From NCBI GenBank assembly GCA_963922205.1, contig CAWUHX010000046.1:992001-1056000 (forward strand): DNA of 64,000 bases. The letters are read 5' to 3'. The DNA comes from Romanomermis culicivorax. Its lineage: Eukaryota > Nematoda > Enoplea > Mermithida > Mermithidae. The notes under the pieces were generated by a model. It had not been told where the DNA came from. It was given only the letters and a program-made list of their open reading frames with translations, and did no database searches. Of this stretch, positions 1-11,937 are shown one piece after another. The stretch's first letter is position 1, and each line of letters opens with the position of its first letter. Made by a program: the position numbers and the translations under genes.

Positions 1-1230
1 GTGAAAAGCATTTTAGCAAAAATCGCCCAAAAACACCCCCTTACTCTGATCAAATTCGCAGTTCATCAAAACATCCTCTTCCGTATAGTCGACAAACAAG
101 CAAAACTATACATTCCCAAGTCACAAGTCCAGCATCTCATCGCCTCACATCATGACAGCAAATTCACAGGTCATTTTGCTGCCAGGAAAACTTTACACTT
201 GCTCAGGCAAAAATATTTTTGGCCCCAAATGAGCCGTGATATCAAACGTTACTGCAAAACTTGCCACCCATGCCAGACACAGAAAGCCCTCCGCCACAAA
301 GTACATGCCAATCTGGTACCAATTCAGCCAACTGGCCCATTTGATAGAGTCGGTGTAGATTGCATGGGACCGTTACCCCTCACTGAAGATAGCAACTGAT
401 TCATTGTTGTTTTCATCGATTATTTCACAAAGTATGTAGAGGCATTCCCGACCCCTGACATCACTGCAGCCACTGTTGCCAAGTTATTCGTAACCAAAAT
501 TGTTTGTCATCATGGGTCCCCGAAAATTATCCATTGTGATCATGGCTCTGATTTTGTATCCGATCACTTCTCACGGATAACTAGTTTATGCAATACTCAG
601 AAAATTCATACCACCCCATACCATCCCATTGCCAATGGGGAAGTTGAGCGTTGCAACCAAACCTTAGCCACCCGTATCCGCATGTATATCAATTCAAATC
701 ACACTGATTGGGATACTTATCTACCATATGCCGTTTTTTCGATCAACATTCATAAAAATGATAGCACTTCGTATCCCCCATTTGAATTACTCCACGGTAG
801 GCAAGCTAATCTCCCGTCAGATGCAGCCTTAAATTTTTTCCCCACGTCCTACATGGTTGATTTAGACGATTACGCCCTTCGTGTAAAATCGCATTTTACA
901 GAAGCACTCTCAACCATGCAGAAAAGTTTGCAAAAAGCACAGGACCACTATACCCGTCAGTATAACAAGCATGCTCAGAACATACATTACAAGGCAGGTG
1001 ACCTTATTCTTTACAAAAATTATTCGTGTAAACAAGGGTTGACTCTCAAATTCTTCCCTCACCAAAACGGGCCCTATACAGTTACAAATTTCATGTACCC
1101 CAATGTTACACTCAAACATCCCCATAAGAATATTACATTTACAGTGCATGTCAACAAGACAACCCCTTTCTACCCTCGCAAAACACCTATCGAAACAGTC
1201 CCCACCCCTCCTCAACCTCGAAAGCCTTGA
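1..1230 (+). pseudogene. Ty3/Gypsy-type retrotransposon pol, integrase part, with one in-frame stop
   Basis: This is the 3' part of a retrotransposon pol gene; its 5' part lies outside the window. Integrase joins element DNA to the host chromosome. The frame shows an HHCC zinc-binding region (His51, His58, Cys88, Cys91, counted from base 1) and an RNase-H-fold core with first Asp about residue 120, second Asp at 538-540 and Glu at 646-648. The second Asp and the Glu are 35 residues apart, as in the D,D35E signature. A GPY/F-type motif follows near 1070-1085. A single TGA at 397-399 interrupts the frame, which is otherwise open in the same phase to a TGA at 1228-1230. No frameshift is visible. 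The stop makes this copy probably non-functional. The family call rests on the zinc finger, the core spacing and the GPY/F motif. Polypurine tract and LTR follow directly. Confidence 0.88.
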
Positions 1231-1248
1231 ACGAGGATGTTCAACTCC

Positions 1249-1261
1249 GGAAGGAGGGAAA
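1249..1261 (+). other. Polypurine tract of the retrotransposon
   Basis: A run of 13 purines (GGAAGGAGGGAAA) ends exactly where the LTR starts with TG. In LTR retrotransposons such a tract primes plus-strand DNA synthesis. Its position between the pol stop and the LTR fits that role. Confidence 0.8.
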
Positions 1262-2148
1262 TGTAACGTACCTGCTAAAGCAGTACTGTAAATATGTAGC
1301 ATACTGTATGTGATATACATTTATTAAATATTACTCATTTTCGCATTTTATCGTCTCAAGGGTGTCTGGGATTCACACCCAAACATTCCTACAAAATTAT
1401 GTGAAGTACTTTATTTTGATCCGTTCACACCCCGGTAGCCCAATTAAGATGCCCCAATTAATTTGCACAAATGGCAGCTGTTCCCCTAGAACCTACACTA
1501 AACTACACATTCCACAGCTACCGTAATCCCCCGTAAAAATCGTAAACAACACCTGCACACAGTAAAATACGTAGAAGCCCCGCCAGACAGTAGTCTCAAG
1601 TGTAACGGTAGTGGCAGCCCCACAAAACATGTGTATACAGAGAAACCGATACAGGGAGCATGCACAGAAGCACTGAGGTGTGGCCAAGCCCACCGTAGAA
1701 AGCAAGCGAAGCACAGAAAGCATACAGTACCAGGAAAGCACTAGAAAGGCGTAACTAAGAAAGCATAAAAAGCGTAGCAGGAAGCGACGATTGGCTAAAG
1801 AAGATGGACAGAAGCTCGACCTCCCGCGACGCCCAGGGAGTGGCCAAAAACGTCGTATAAAAGAGGAAGAAAAGCGTGATTTTGTAGAGTTATTATTTTG
1901 TGAATTTTGATCCACGGCCGTTCATCTTTATTTGCAAGCAACCGTCTTCGAAAGCAATTAAACCGTATCATCTATTTTATTTGCAAGCAAACGCGCCGTC
2001 CATTTGTGTTATTGGATGTTCAAGCGACCGTCGATCATTCGTGTATTTTCGTATTATCGTACCGCCCGCGCCCCGTCCCGCTATTCCGTCCCCACCGTAT
2101 CGACCGTTGGTTGAAAGTAAAGTACCTCACACAAATCTGGTCGTTACA
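1262..2148 (+). repeat. 3' LTR of the Ty3/Gypsy-type element
   Basis: The LTR begins TGTAACG right after the polypurine tract and ends CGTTACA, a perfect 7 bp terminal inverted repeat with the usual TG...CA ends. It is 887 bp long. A TATA box lies at 1856-1863, two thirds along, as expected for a U3-R boundary. The 5' LTR and the target-site duplication cannot be seen because the element starts outside the window. The open frames inside it look like chance frames. Confidence 0.75.
1856..1863 (+). promoter_or_regulatory. TATA box in the LTR
   Basis: TATAAAAG within the LTR, followed by a purine-rich stretch. It probably drives transcription from the LTR; the start site would lie near 1885-1890. 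Confidence 0.55.
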
Positions 2149-2159
2149 AAACCATGATA

Positions 2160-2716
2160 CTATAGTCTATTTTAAAATTCCATATACAGCGAAGCGATAG
2201 AAATAAGTTCAATTCAGAAAAATAGTGAGCTTATTACTGTAAACAATAGAAAAACTCTTTCGTCCACGAAGGACAAGCATGAAGACTGAAAATTTTCTCC
2301 AATAATCTGGTGTTCTATCAGATCAAAAATAGACAGGCATGATGTTGATTCTTTCTGTTGCTGCTTCGTCATGAAGAAACTCATATTTTTTATGCGGTAA
2401 TATTTTGCTTCTATAATAGACTATAGGGCGTTTGTGAAGTTCAGAATCCTGCAGTTTACTACTTCTGAAATTGGAAAACAAAATGAATATGATTGTTATT
2501 CGTATCCGAACGACTTCGATTGGCCCTTTTCAGGTGATAAGTTTCCAGTGAAGTAGTTTATTGTATGTAAGTAGCATTACTGTAGCTACTTGCACAAAAT
2601 TCAACGAACAATTACAGCACATTTCTACAGTATGAAGTTTTGCATTCAGTCGGGTGTAAAGTCAAACGTATTTTTTTGTTGTCCTACATCTGTCTTTTCG
2701 AAATAAATGGAATATA
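2160..2716. mobile_element. MITE-like repeat, family A (ends like TATAGTCTATTTT)
   Basis: The left end (ATAGTCTATTTTAAAATTCC and a following ACAGCGAAG) is repeated in inverted form at the right end (near 2687-2716). A second copy at 61834-62189 has the same ends and similar interior. Ends of this kind with flanking TA suggest a non-autonomous Tc1/mariner-type element, but I could not fix the target duplication. No coding sequence is visible. Confidence 0.5.
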
Positions 2717-3891
2717 AGTTGGTTCGGATCTTCTACAAAATTTTCAATCCTACAGAATAAATTCGCATGATTCAAATTGAGTTGGCAGTACATTGGTTTA
2801 CTGCATATAAACATAATTACTGTAGCCAGGCCCTGCTTCCGAAATGTTTCAAATGTTAAAAAAAGCAAATGCAAGCGCAAACAGTGTAAATTGGCCTCGA
2901 GCTCGAGTTGGTGTCCGTTTGTGCAAATCATAGTGTAAACAGAAATCCTAGTCAGATTTTTTTGTGAAACTGTGGAAAAGAAATAGTATGTCATATTTTC
3001 ACAATTTTCTGTTTAAACATATGTCAAATATGACTGCGAATCATTGAAAAAGTCAACTAACCTGATAATTTTTTGAGTAAAAAGTACTATGCAAATTTTT
3101 GGGATTTTTTTTTTGGTTTACAGGCATTCACATAGCCTAAAATTACTCAGCTTTATGGATCCTAAATTTTCACAGCAGGATTTACATCTGGTAAATAATG
3201 TGTTTGCTGTAAATAAAATTTTTTTCAGAATTTGCATGACGCATGCAATCTTACTCTATTTACAAACATCGTTTCAAAAATATTACAAGCTAAAAAACAT
3301 AAAACCGAAGACAAAGACGGAATAGCAAAGAGAAAACAAGACACAAATTCAAAAAATGGAAAGGGCAGAGAAAAACATCGAAAAACGATAAGAATCACAG
3401 GAAAGACGAGAAAACGACAATAAGATTAAAGGAAAGATAATAATGAAAACGAAGAAAAGGAAGAATAATAAGCATTAAAGTAAAAAACAAAGATAACAAG
3501 AAATCAAAACATGAAAAGTGATAAAAACCGAAAAGATACGAAAAAACTGAAACTGACTGATGGTGTTCTAAACTTTTGAAATCTACGGTAACCAGGTAAT
3601 CAACGTACATTACTTAAAAATATCGAAATTTTCAAGCTGTATAATTTGCACCACACAGCTGCTCCCGACCATCAAATGGTTCATACTACACGATGATGAC
3701 GGTCGCCGAAAATCCAGTTTGGTCGCCACTGGCGTTTTCCGTCGTCCGCGACATCCGTTGACAGAAAATTGGGGGCCCTAACCCCCGATTACATGTGACA
3801 TCCCTAATCAAAAATAAAATTTAGAATTGTTTACGTTCATGTTTGAGCGCATTATGTCTGCTTAAAGTTTGATCAGAATTTTATTGACTAC
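2717..3891. other. AT-rich intergenic stretch without recognised genes
   Basis: No convincing exon is seen on either strand. Positions 3300-3560 form a strongly purine-rich tract on the plus strand. A GC-richer patch with several GTCG motifs lies at 3690-3790. The open frames here have no recognisable motif. Confidence 0.5.
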
Positions 3892-4679
3892 TGTCACGAG
3901 GAGCGACAAAAATGTAAACTTATGGAAAATTATGTACCGTTTATGTCAGGGTTACTGTAAGGGTTGATATGTACTTAAGCATGTTGGGTTTTTGACTTTA
4001 CTGATTTACAACTTACAACCTTCATACAAACGTTGATTCGATACGAAATGTAAGACTGGTGTGAAAAACGCAACGTAAAACGGGCGCAAAAATACACAAC
4101 GTACACCCGGCACGAAAATACACAAAAACGAAATAACAGTCCAGTCATGGGACAATGCTCGTAAGGCAAAATTACTGACAGAATCCGGCGCGGAATTCAA
4201 CTGCTGAGGTCAACGCAAAAACCAAAGACTGACTATGTTTCAAAAACAGGGTCTTCTTCCTCGTTTCAGACCCACTTGACCCACATTTCAGACATGAAAA
4301 ACGCCCACAGTGGTCGGCACAGACCATACTTGAGTTACTGTAGGTTCTGAAATCTACAGGGTGCCACAATTAGCCCTGTTATGTAAGTGTCCATAATTAG
4401 TGTTTTGAGATGTCGCCACTGTTTCCATTGAAGTGTGCATAATTACGCAAGAGTCCGTAATTAGTGTTTTTTGGGATGTCGCCACTGTTTCCATTGAAGT
4501 GTGCATAATTACAATAAAAAGTGCTCGAGTGCATAAAACTCGTAATTCCAACAAACGAAAAATAGCTGTACAAAAACAGGTTTTAACCGGAATTTTTGGA
4601 GGAAAACATGGTAGAATTTGCAGAAAATGTACAGTACATAATTTTCCATAAGTTTACATTTTTGTCACTCCTCGTGACA
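3892..4679. mobile_element. 788 bp TIR element with 4 bp target duplication CTAC
   Basis: Both ends carry an inverted repeat of about 48 bp beginning TGTCACGAGGAG. The element is flanked by CTAC on both sides (3888-3891 and 4680-4683), read as a target-site duplication. No transposase is visible, so it is non-autonomous. A 64 bp tandem duplication sits inside. Superfamily is uncertain. Confidence 0.65.
4389..4512. repeat. Tandem duplication of about 64 bp
   Basis: Two near-identical copies start at 4389 and 4453. They share GATGTCGCCACTGTTTCCAT and the following ATAATTAC. They lie inside the TIR element. Confidence 0.85.
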
Positions 4680-4683
4680 CTAC

Positions 4684-5249
4684 CACTGATTTTCTTTAGT
4701 GTGAATTTGGGGTTACAAAGTATTTTATAATACAGTAATCAAAACTGACTTTCAATCAAGTTGTGAATAAATTTGTTGTACTCTTTTCTCCTTGCTTTAG
4801 TTTTATTCTACGGCTTAGCTTTTAACTAGAATTTGCCTTAGCATTACGCAGGCCCAGAATTAGAATTGGACTAAGGCTTGGGCATGGGCTTTCCCTTTGA
4901 CTTTTTCCGCGACAAAACTCAGTAAAACACGGTAATTTAGTTAATGATGATTAGTAGAGACACGAAAACGATCAAAAGATCGCCAATGATTTGTTTCGGG
5001 AGAGACAAAAAAGAATACACAGTGGACATATTGTGAAAACGCATGACTCAATAAGTTTCTTAATGAAACAACGGCCTGAAGTTTGTTTTTTAGCTCTTTA
5101 GGTCCTTGAAACAAAAGTATTTGGGAGAGAATAACTTAGAATGAAAGAAACATAGTCCGTTTCAATCGCGCCGCCATGAAAAAGTAATAGGAAGATGGTA
5201 TAAAATTGATTATCGGTGCGGAGGGCCGAAAATTTTTCACCATTTTACG
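4684..5249. other. AT-rich intergenic stretch
   Basis: No gene, exon or repeat boundary could be supported here. Confidence 0.4.
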
Positions 5250-5510
5250 TTTTTAGACGTCTAAAAATGCACTAACAGTACTGGATTTTCCAAAAAAAAT
5301 TTCCCCATTTGGGGAAAGAGCCCAAAATTTTTTTCCCATTTCCAAAATTTTTTTGCCCAAAAACCCCGTTTTGGGGAAAAAAACAGTGACTGGACTTCCC
5401 AAAAAATTTTTTTCCTCAGTGAGAACCATGTCCAAAATTTCTTTCCTCATTTCAAAATTTTCTTTCCTCAAAAGGCCATTTTGAGGAAAAAAACGGTGAT
5501 TGTAAAATAT
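5250..5510. repeat. Two tandem units of the palindromic-word repeat (words CCCCA and CCTCA)
   Basis: The first unit (5253-5388) has CCCCA paired with TGGGG; the second (about 5390-5500) has CCTCA paired with TGAGG, on the same scaffold of AAATTTTTT spacers and a closing AAAAAAACAGTG or AAAAAAACGGTG. A weak version of the GC hairpin precedes the first. The same scaffold recurs at 25.8-31.1 kb and 51.7-56.7 kb. Confidence 0.7.
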
Positions 5511-5570
5511 AAATAATGGAAATTTGATTCCTATCAAGCTAGGAATCAAAATTCAAAGATGGAATATTGA

Positions 5571-5894
5571 TTGTTTTCACATTGTACAGTAATAAGGTCT
5601 ATTGCTTACTCCGTTCAATATTATCTACTTAATGAACAATCTGGTGAACTATTTGCTGCAATAAGTCAATACAGCATTCAAAATCGTTTGAATAGATTTA
5701 TTGATGTTCCAAACAATGTTATGTTGCGCGAACTGTACAATGATTCCCTTTATGGAAATTTTCATTTTGTAGTTACACCCACTGTTCTCATCAAATTAGT
5801 TCCTGTGTATTCATTTAATTCTCGTATTTTAATTTCAGATTGTAATTTGAATTTGTTTGCCTGTGAAGCAGACACTGGATTTGAACATAACTAA
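5571..5894 (+). other. Unrecognised open frame of 107 codons
   Basis: An ATG-to-stop frame with no recognised domain and AT-rich codons. It could be a chance frame in AT-rich DNA or a relic. No splice or promoter signal supports it. It is listed only so that the stretch is accounted for. Confidence 0.12.
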
Positions 5895-6039
5895 AATACA
5901 GTAAAAACGTCTTTCAAGTGTTGCCAATTTTCTCTTGTCTTCCTTCATTTTGTATTTTATCACATGCCGAATTCTTGAAAAGAGAAGAAGACAATGTTTT
6001 CTAGCACTTTTCATCAATTTTTCAATAAAAAAAAATTGT

Positions 6040-6420
6040 GACATAAGAGGTTATACCATGGGTTACAAGGTTGAGATCAAGAGGACATAAGAAAAAGAGT
6101 ACAGAGGGCATACAAGGTAACAAGACAGATCATAACATTTTGGGTCATAAGAGGTTATACGGTGGATTGTAGGACATAAGAGGACATAAGGCATTATGAC
6201 TCTTATGTTGCATGTTATGTCCTCAAAAGTCCTCAACTCATACTGCAGTCAATTATGCGACTATGTCTCACTCTGAGGACATAAGAGGACATAAATTGGA
6301 TTATAGGACATACAAGGGTATAAGAAATAACCCGTCTTATGTTACATATTATGTCCTCTTATGTCCTATGCCCCTCGTTATGTTAAAGGTATGTCCTCTT
6401 ATGAGTTCTCAAAGTCCTGG
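6040..6420. repeat. Interspersed AGGACATAAG motifs in both orientations
   Basis: AGGACATAAG and its complement CTTATGTCCT occur many times within 380 bp, so the stretch can fold back on itself. It borders the hexamer array. Confidence 0.65.
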
Positions 6421-7150
6421 GTCAGCATTGGCCTTAGACTTAGTATCAGGCTTAGTCTTAGCCTATGGCTCTGTCTCAGACTATGTCTAGAGGGCTTATA
6501 ATTGAAGTTAATCTCAGGCCTTTGCTTTTGCCTGTGCCTTTGCCTTTGCCTTTGCCTTTGCCTTTGCCTTTGCCTTTGCCTTTGCCTTTGCCTTTGCCTT
6601 TGCCTTTGCCTTTGCCTTTGCCTTTGCCTTTGCCTTTGCCTTTGCCTTTGCCTTTGCCTTTGCCTTTGCCTTTGCCTTTGCCTTTGCCTTTGCCTTTGCC
6701 TTTGCCTTTGCCTTTGCCTTTGCCTTTGCCTTTGCCTTTGCCTTTGCCTTTGGCTTTACCTTTATCCTTGGCCTTGCGTTAGCTTTAGCCCTTGTCTTAC
6801 TTTAAGCCTTAGCCATAGACTCAGTCTTAGCTTTACGCTTAGCATTAGACTCCACCTTAGCCTTTGCTTTTGGCTTTGCCTAAGGCCTAGGCTCAAGTTT
6901 TGTCTTCCTTTAGTTTTAGCTTTAGCCTTAGGCTTACGCTTAGGCACCGATTTAGAATAAGGCCTGCTCTGCCTCTGCCTTACTCATGCTTAGGTTCTGT
7001 CTAAGCGGCTTAGGCTCAGTCTTAGTGACGGGGCTTCGAATATATCTTTAAGCTTTACCCTGGAATTTGCCTAAGGCTTTGTCACACGCTTAGCTTAAAG
7101 CTCAGGCTCAGTATTTATCTTTAGGCTTCGCATTAGGCTTTGCGTCAGGA
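6420..7150. repeat. Hexamer tract: pure (TTTGCC)n core at 6539-6750 with degenerate flanks
   Basis: About 35 perfect TTTGCC copies form the core. On both sides are hexamer-phased variants such as CTTAGC, TTAGGC and CTTTGG. The open frames across it (Leu-Pro and Leu-Cys repeats) result from the 6 bp period and are not genes. The flanks resemble decayed nematode telomere repeat. Confidence 0.9.
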
Positions 7151-7269
7151 TTTCCTCTGCGAAAATCTTCCTTTCACAAGTTGCGGTTCTGTTTGCTACA
7201 GTAAATCAGATTGTTCATTATTTTAATGATCATTTTTTTGCTCGCAGACACATTTGAAAAAATGTGAGT

Positions 7270-7513
7270 ATATAGTATGTTTTTCTAAAAATGGTTCTAA
7301 ATAATGAAAGTGGAAAGCAAGTAGTATTTCAGATCTTTCTGATGAACAATATGTTTTATGGGACTGGAAATTTTTGTGCATACTGTCCTCACTTCTAAAA
7401 AATTTTCGAGTGAAAAATTTTTCGGTAAGCGCACTATATGTAAACGATTTTGAGGACAGGACTGATTTGTATCACTTTTCTATTTGGAAGCATTTTATAA
7501 AAAACAGACTACA
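7270..7513. mobile_element. MITE-like repeat, family B (ends like TATAGTCTGTTTTT)
   Basis: This copy matches the copies at 41463-41713 and 59132-59378: one end reads TATAG...TGTTTTTCT..AAATG, the other AAATGC or GCATTTTATAAAAAACAGACTA. The interior shares GTGGAAAGCAAGTAGTATTT. No coding capacity is seen. TA next to the ends suggests a Tc1/mariner-type MITE. Confidence 0.55.
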
Positions 7514-8465
7514 GGTTCGCATTCACCAGTACTTTGGACTTATATCTAAAGGTATAAAACTCAACGTTTGACAGTACAGGGCGTGTCAAAAAGTTTATTG
7601 TATCAGAAGCAAGTCATGCCATTTTTATCATGTTTAGAGCAGCGCCAGTCTGTTTCTGATAAAATGCTTGTAAATCGAAAAATGGCAAAAATTAACATTG
7701 TCGTCGAAACCGTTTTTGTACAAGCGCAGAAATTTTCAGTCCTACTACAACAGAAAATGTAAAACTATAGGGTAGTACTTGCTTTCCATGTTTTTATTAT
7801 TTGCAGGCGTTCAAGAAAAACCAGACTAAAACGTGGATGTAGTCACTGATTTATGAGCAAAGCTACTCATGTAAACTGTCTGTTGAATGGCTTTCATGCA
7901 TAATTCTGCAGAGCTACAGTAAACTATACATGATGTAGTTACAGTCAGCAAGTCTGTTCGCATTACCTGTGACTGAATAAGAGCTTTGAGTCAAGTGAAA
8001 CGAACTTATCCAAAGGTTGTTATTGCCAAATTATTAAAGATGAATATACTGTAACATTGTTATATGGTGTACGTGAACTTTGTGAAAATTTCTATTTTCC
8101 TTGGTCATGATAGATTTTCCTATAATTTTTGCCCCAAAAAACACTGATTTTCACATATGTCACTGCTTGAGTTACTGGCTTTTTTTTTGTTTTTCATTTT
8201 CTGGGAAAAGGCAAACAATTTGTCTCAATATGTATTTTCTTGATTTAATCTTGTTTGTATTATGTCAATTGCATGTCTCTCATCTATGCGAAATGCATGA
8301 TTTCGTGAATGCTGCATCTTTGTGACTGAAAAACAGTTCTACGCTGAGAAAATGCATGCAAAAGTTTCATTGACAGAGTAATTGAATCTCAAACGTATAG
8401 AAAACTCCATGAGAATGCCCAAATATCAAAGTTTGATGAAACATGAGTAATATGCATGAGTGAAC
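7514..8465. other. AT-rich intergenic stretch
   Basis: At 7574 a sequence CAGGGCGTGTCAAAAAGTTT resembles a Tc1/mariner end, but no partner end was found. No gene was found. Confidence 0.35.
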
Positions 8466-8471
8466 TTTATT
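8466..8471 (-). terminator. Poly(A) signal of collagen A
   Basis: AATAAA on the minus strand, 68 bases after the stop codon of collagen A. Confidence 0.65.
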
Positions 8472-8539
8472 GCCAAAAATATTGTTTCTGTTAGAAAAAT
8501 GAGGCTTTTAAAGACTAGAAACATTTTCCTCCCAATTTT

Positions 8540-11017
8540 CTAGTGTTTGGCGGCCGCGGCCTTCAAGGCTTGGGATCGTTTTTGGCACGGGCAGTAAGTG
8601 GCGTCTTTGCCCGGGGCACCGGGTTTGCCCGGTTGGCCGTTGGTGCCTTTCGGTCCATTTTCGCCGTCACGACCAGGTAGACCGATAGGGCCAGGAGTAC
8701 CTAAACGAGGAAAAAATGTTAGATTTCAGGACTCCACCGACCAGTCCTGATTATGTAAGTCTTACCAGCGTTGCCGGGGTTGGCTCGTGGTCCGTCGGGG
8801 CCTTTGGGCCCTTGTGGGCCGGCGTCGCCCTTGGGACCGGGAGGTCCGGCTGGTCCCTTCTTGCCGACTTTGCCTTCGGCACCCGGGTCGCCTTTGGGTC
8901 CGGGGGCGCCGTTTTTGCCTGGGAGACCGGCGGCGCCAGCGTCGCCGGGCGGGCCATTTTTGCCGTCGTCGCCGTTCGGTCCACATTTGCCTTGGGCGCC
9001 TTTGCGTCCGGCGACGCCGGTTGGTCCGACTGAACCTTTGGGACCGACCGGTCCGAACGGGCACGGTACGCATTTGCCGGTGGGGTCCAACGGCACGTGC
9101 GGGAAGTTGCCGGGTAGACCGACGGCGCCCGGTTGGCCGGCATCGCCGGGCAATCTGTAAAAATCGGGAGTTGAAGAAGAAGCAAGATGCCACGAGGGTA
9201 GGAGGAACCGAGGGCTCTTACCCATCGGCGCCATTTTCACCGGGTGTGCCTTTGGCGCCGGCCGGGCAACTGTTGGCTTCGTTGCACACTGGAAAAAAAC
9301 GGGAGTTGCGCGGGACTCTAAACATTGGGGTCAAAGAAAATGCATACCGCAAGCCGGGGCGCCGCGAGTTTTTCGGCTGACGGTGGGGATGCTGCTTCTT
9401 TTATAGTAGGCGATATCTTTCCAAGCGTCGCTGGCCATGGCCTGTACAATTTTTCAGAAGCATGATTATGAGAAAATCAAATTCTTGCTGATTATATGAA
9501 TCTGCCCTGCATTTCAAGTTCATGATCATGTGAATCAAGAGTTCCGCTAAAATTAGGGTTGCTGAGTCAATGAATATGGATTTTTGAACAATGCTGGGTT
9601 ACTGTATTCTAGCTCATTTGAGTGAACAGTTTTTAAGGTTAACTTACAAGGAATTAGATTGCTTCCAAAAGGGATCATGGTCTTTTGGCCTGAATCATAC
9701 AGTTTTCAATTTCATTTCAGAATCGGTATAACATGGAAGTAGCTCTACTTTATAAAATGTGTATGAATTCGAAAGCATACATGTAGAATGTGCAAGTTGT
9801 CACTGTAAAATTTTTCAAACGTACAATGCAATAAACAGTTAATGCTTGCAAGTTCATGTAAACCTGAAAATCTTCATAGGCTTTGAAAGTCGATTTTCTA
9901 GAAATCCAACATGTTTTTTGATCACGAATTAATATTATTACTGTATATTATTACGCCAATCAAGAAATTGGCTGGTTCAAAGTGTCATATTACAGTAACC
10001 AGGATTGTCAGGAAGTTCAAATCAGTTCAAAAAAGTCGAAATTTGATTGGAGCTCAAAAAGACATGCATGTCCAAAAGATTTTTCGAGCATATTTTAGAG
10101 ATGTCGGAAATTGAGCAATTTTAGAAATAAAGAATCGTTAGTGGAGAGTCTAATTTGTAGTAAAAATGCTGAATAATATCTATATCTACAAAGATTTGTT
10201 TTTCGATTAACTTAAATCAGATTTTTAACTTATCTGTAGCTTTGCGATAATCTTGAAAACTTGCACTTCAAACACTCAAGGTATGAAAAAATAAGAGATT
10301 TGATCAATTTTAATTAATTGCACAGTTTCCTACAATAAGATGCATCAACGGCCACTACATGAAATATCAGAAAAAGAAACTCCGAAAATTCCACACTAAC
10401 AAGGTCATATTTTGCGAATCATACTATAAAATTTAAGTTATAAAAAATACCTTGATGTGACTACATGATCTTATCATCAACCCGAATTTTCGAATTCTGA
10501 TTTTCCGTTCCTAGGATCTAGTCTGAACCATGTAGCTCTCAGAATTTATTCTTGAAATGCCTGTAAATATCAAGTGTACTAAATTTCAGAGCCTACTCAA
10601 GTAACCCTTACGATTTTTTGAGTGAAAAATCTTACAGTGCGAGCTTCGTGTTTTTTGTCATTGTTTAAAATTACAAGCATGTTATAAAAATCAGAGTACA
10701 GTTTGCTGTTGTTTTGAATATGATCAGTTTTCACGATCATTGCTAATACAGAAATCTTGACTTTTTGGATCAAAGGATCGAGGCCTGGATAGACTTCCGA
10801 AGTGTCATATCTACACTTTGGGCTCAGGCTTAGGGTACCCGGGTCATTGAATCCCAATTTCCTGGAAAAGACTCACGTTGAACTGGCCCATTTCCGCGTC
10901 GATTTCCGAACTGACGTTCGAAACTTGATTGAAAACGCTGGTGGCGAAAATGAAACAGCCGATTATGGTGGCGATACTGAACGAAACGGCGGTATAGGCG
11001 GCGATGTGAGCGCTCAT
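8540..11017 (-). CDS. Cuticle collagen A
   Basis: Nematode cuticle collagens are secreted from the hypodermis, trimmed, trimerised and cross-linked into the cuticle. Five exons: 11017-10877, 9441-9348, 9288-9222, 9154-8766, 8700-8540. They join in phase into 283 aa. Residues about 9-31 ([20 protein letters not shown] at the very start) form a membrane or signal-anchor segment typical of the Col_cuticle_N domain. Trp54 and an RKTR site (70-73) fit homology box A and subtilisin-like cleavage. A Cys cluster (78, 80, 86) precedes Gly-X-Y repeats, which are broken around [17 protein letters not shown]. The C-terminus has YCPC and an Ala/Lys-rich tail. Donors are GTGAGT, GTATGC, GTAAGA and GTAAGA; acceptors include TACAG and TTTAG. 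Exon 1 is followed by a 1.4 kb intron. A TATA box and a poly(A) signal flank it. Group assignment within the collagen family is not possible from sequence alone. Confidence 0.96.
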
Positions 11018-11937
11018 GTTGTTATTTTTTGATAATCCGTAAATAGAAATTTAAAAAAATGAAACTGACTTTTTGTAATTTCAATTCGAGTATTTATAGC
11101 GGCGAGAAATTTCCGGTTTCGCGAGAAACCTACATTAAATTAAATTATCATCAACCGTGGCCGGCATACGATAAAAAATGTGCACATGGATTAATTTATC
11201 AGTCCTTTTTTCGCGAAATTTTCTTTTTTTTTGCGGTTGATGGAAAATTTGGAACGCAAGAAAAAAAGAGTGTTGGAAGAAAAACGAAAATAAAATGACC
11301 CAGTTTTTCTCTTATCCAGTTTTTTCGTGTGCATTTTTATGGCAGGAAGAAAGAGTTTTTTTATTCTGCCATGAAAGTCAAGTTTAATGTTCTCGGAGAA
11401 GACGGTGTTTTATTTTTTGCTCTCTGTGGAACCAGGATTCATGCATGGAATCATTTTTGTAACTGTGTCAGACAGAACAGTCTCCACATTTTATCATGAC
11501 TTTGATTCTTATGATCTAGAATTCAGAATGATTGATGGGATCTTGAAAAAAAATTTACGATGCGTTTCAGTTTTTTCTACAAAAAGTCGTTTTTAAAGCA
11601 GCCTTCGGTTGACAAAAGGTAGCAAATTCTTACTTCAAGACGTGTCGATGAACTGATACTTTTTGGATAAAGCAAACTTCATTTTAGATCAATTTCAGTA
11701 TCAAGCCGGAATTTCATCTGTGGTCGAAATCCAAGGATAAGTAGAAGAGAGAAAAAAGAACGTACTAGAAACAGTAGAACATAATTATGAAAGATCATTA
11801 TGGATAAATATATAAGAAGCATTGATTTTAGCTTCTCAAATCGGATCATCACATGCAGCTAGCCCGCTCAACCATGAAATACTGAAAAATTCGAAGAACA
11901 TCGAATTTTATTTTTTACGCAAATTTTAAAGAAAGTG
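11018..11937. other. Upstream region of collagen A, then AT-rich intergenic DNA
   Basis: The first 100 bases hold the TATA box and the presumed 5' leader of collagen A. Beyond 11110 nothing recognisable was found before the satellite. Confidence 0.4.
11091..11098 (-). promoter_or_regulatory. TATA box of collagen A
   Basis: TATAAATA on the minus strand, 74-81 bases upstream of the collagen A start codon. This spacing would give a leader of about 45-50 bases. Confidence 0.65.

Noticed and set aside
6465..6960. Leu-Pro and Leu-Cys repeat frames
   Set aside because: They follow from the TTTGCC hexamer; no start context, domain or splice support.
8719..9380. Other frames over collagen A (plus strand and alternate minus frames)
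   Set aside because: GC-rich Gly-X-Y coding sequence opens several frames; only the spliced minus model has the signal segment, Cys clusters and matching phases.
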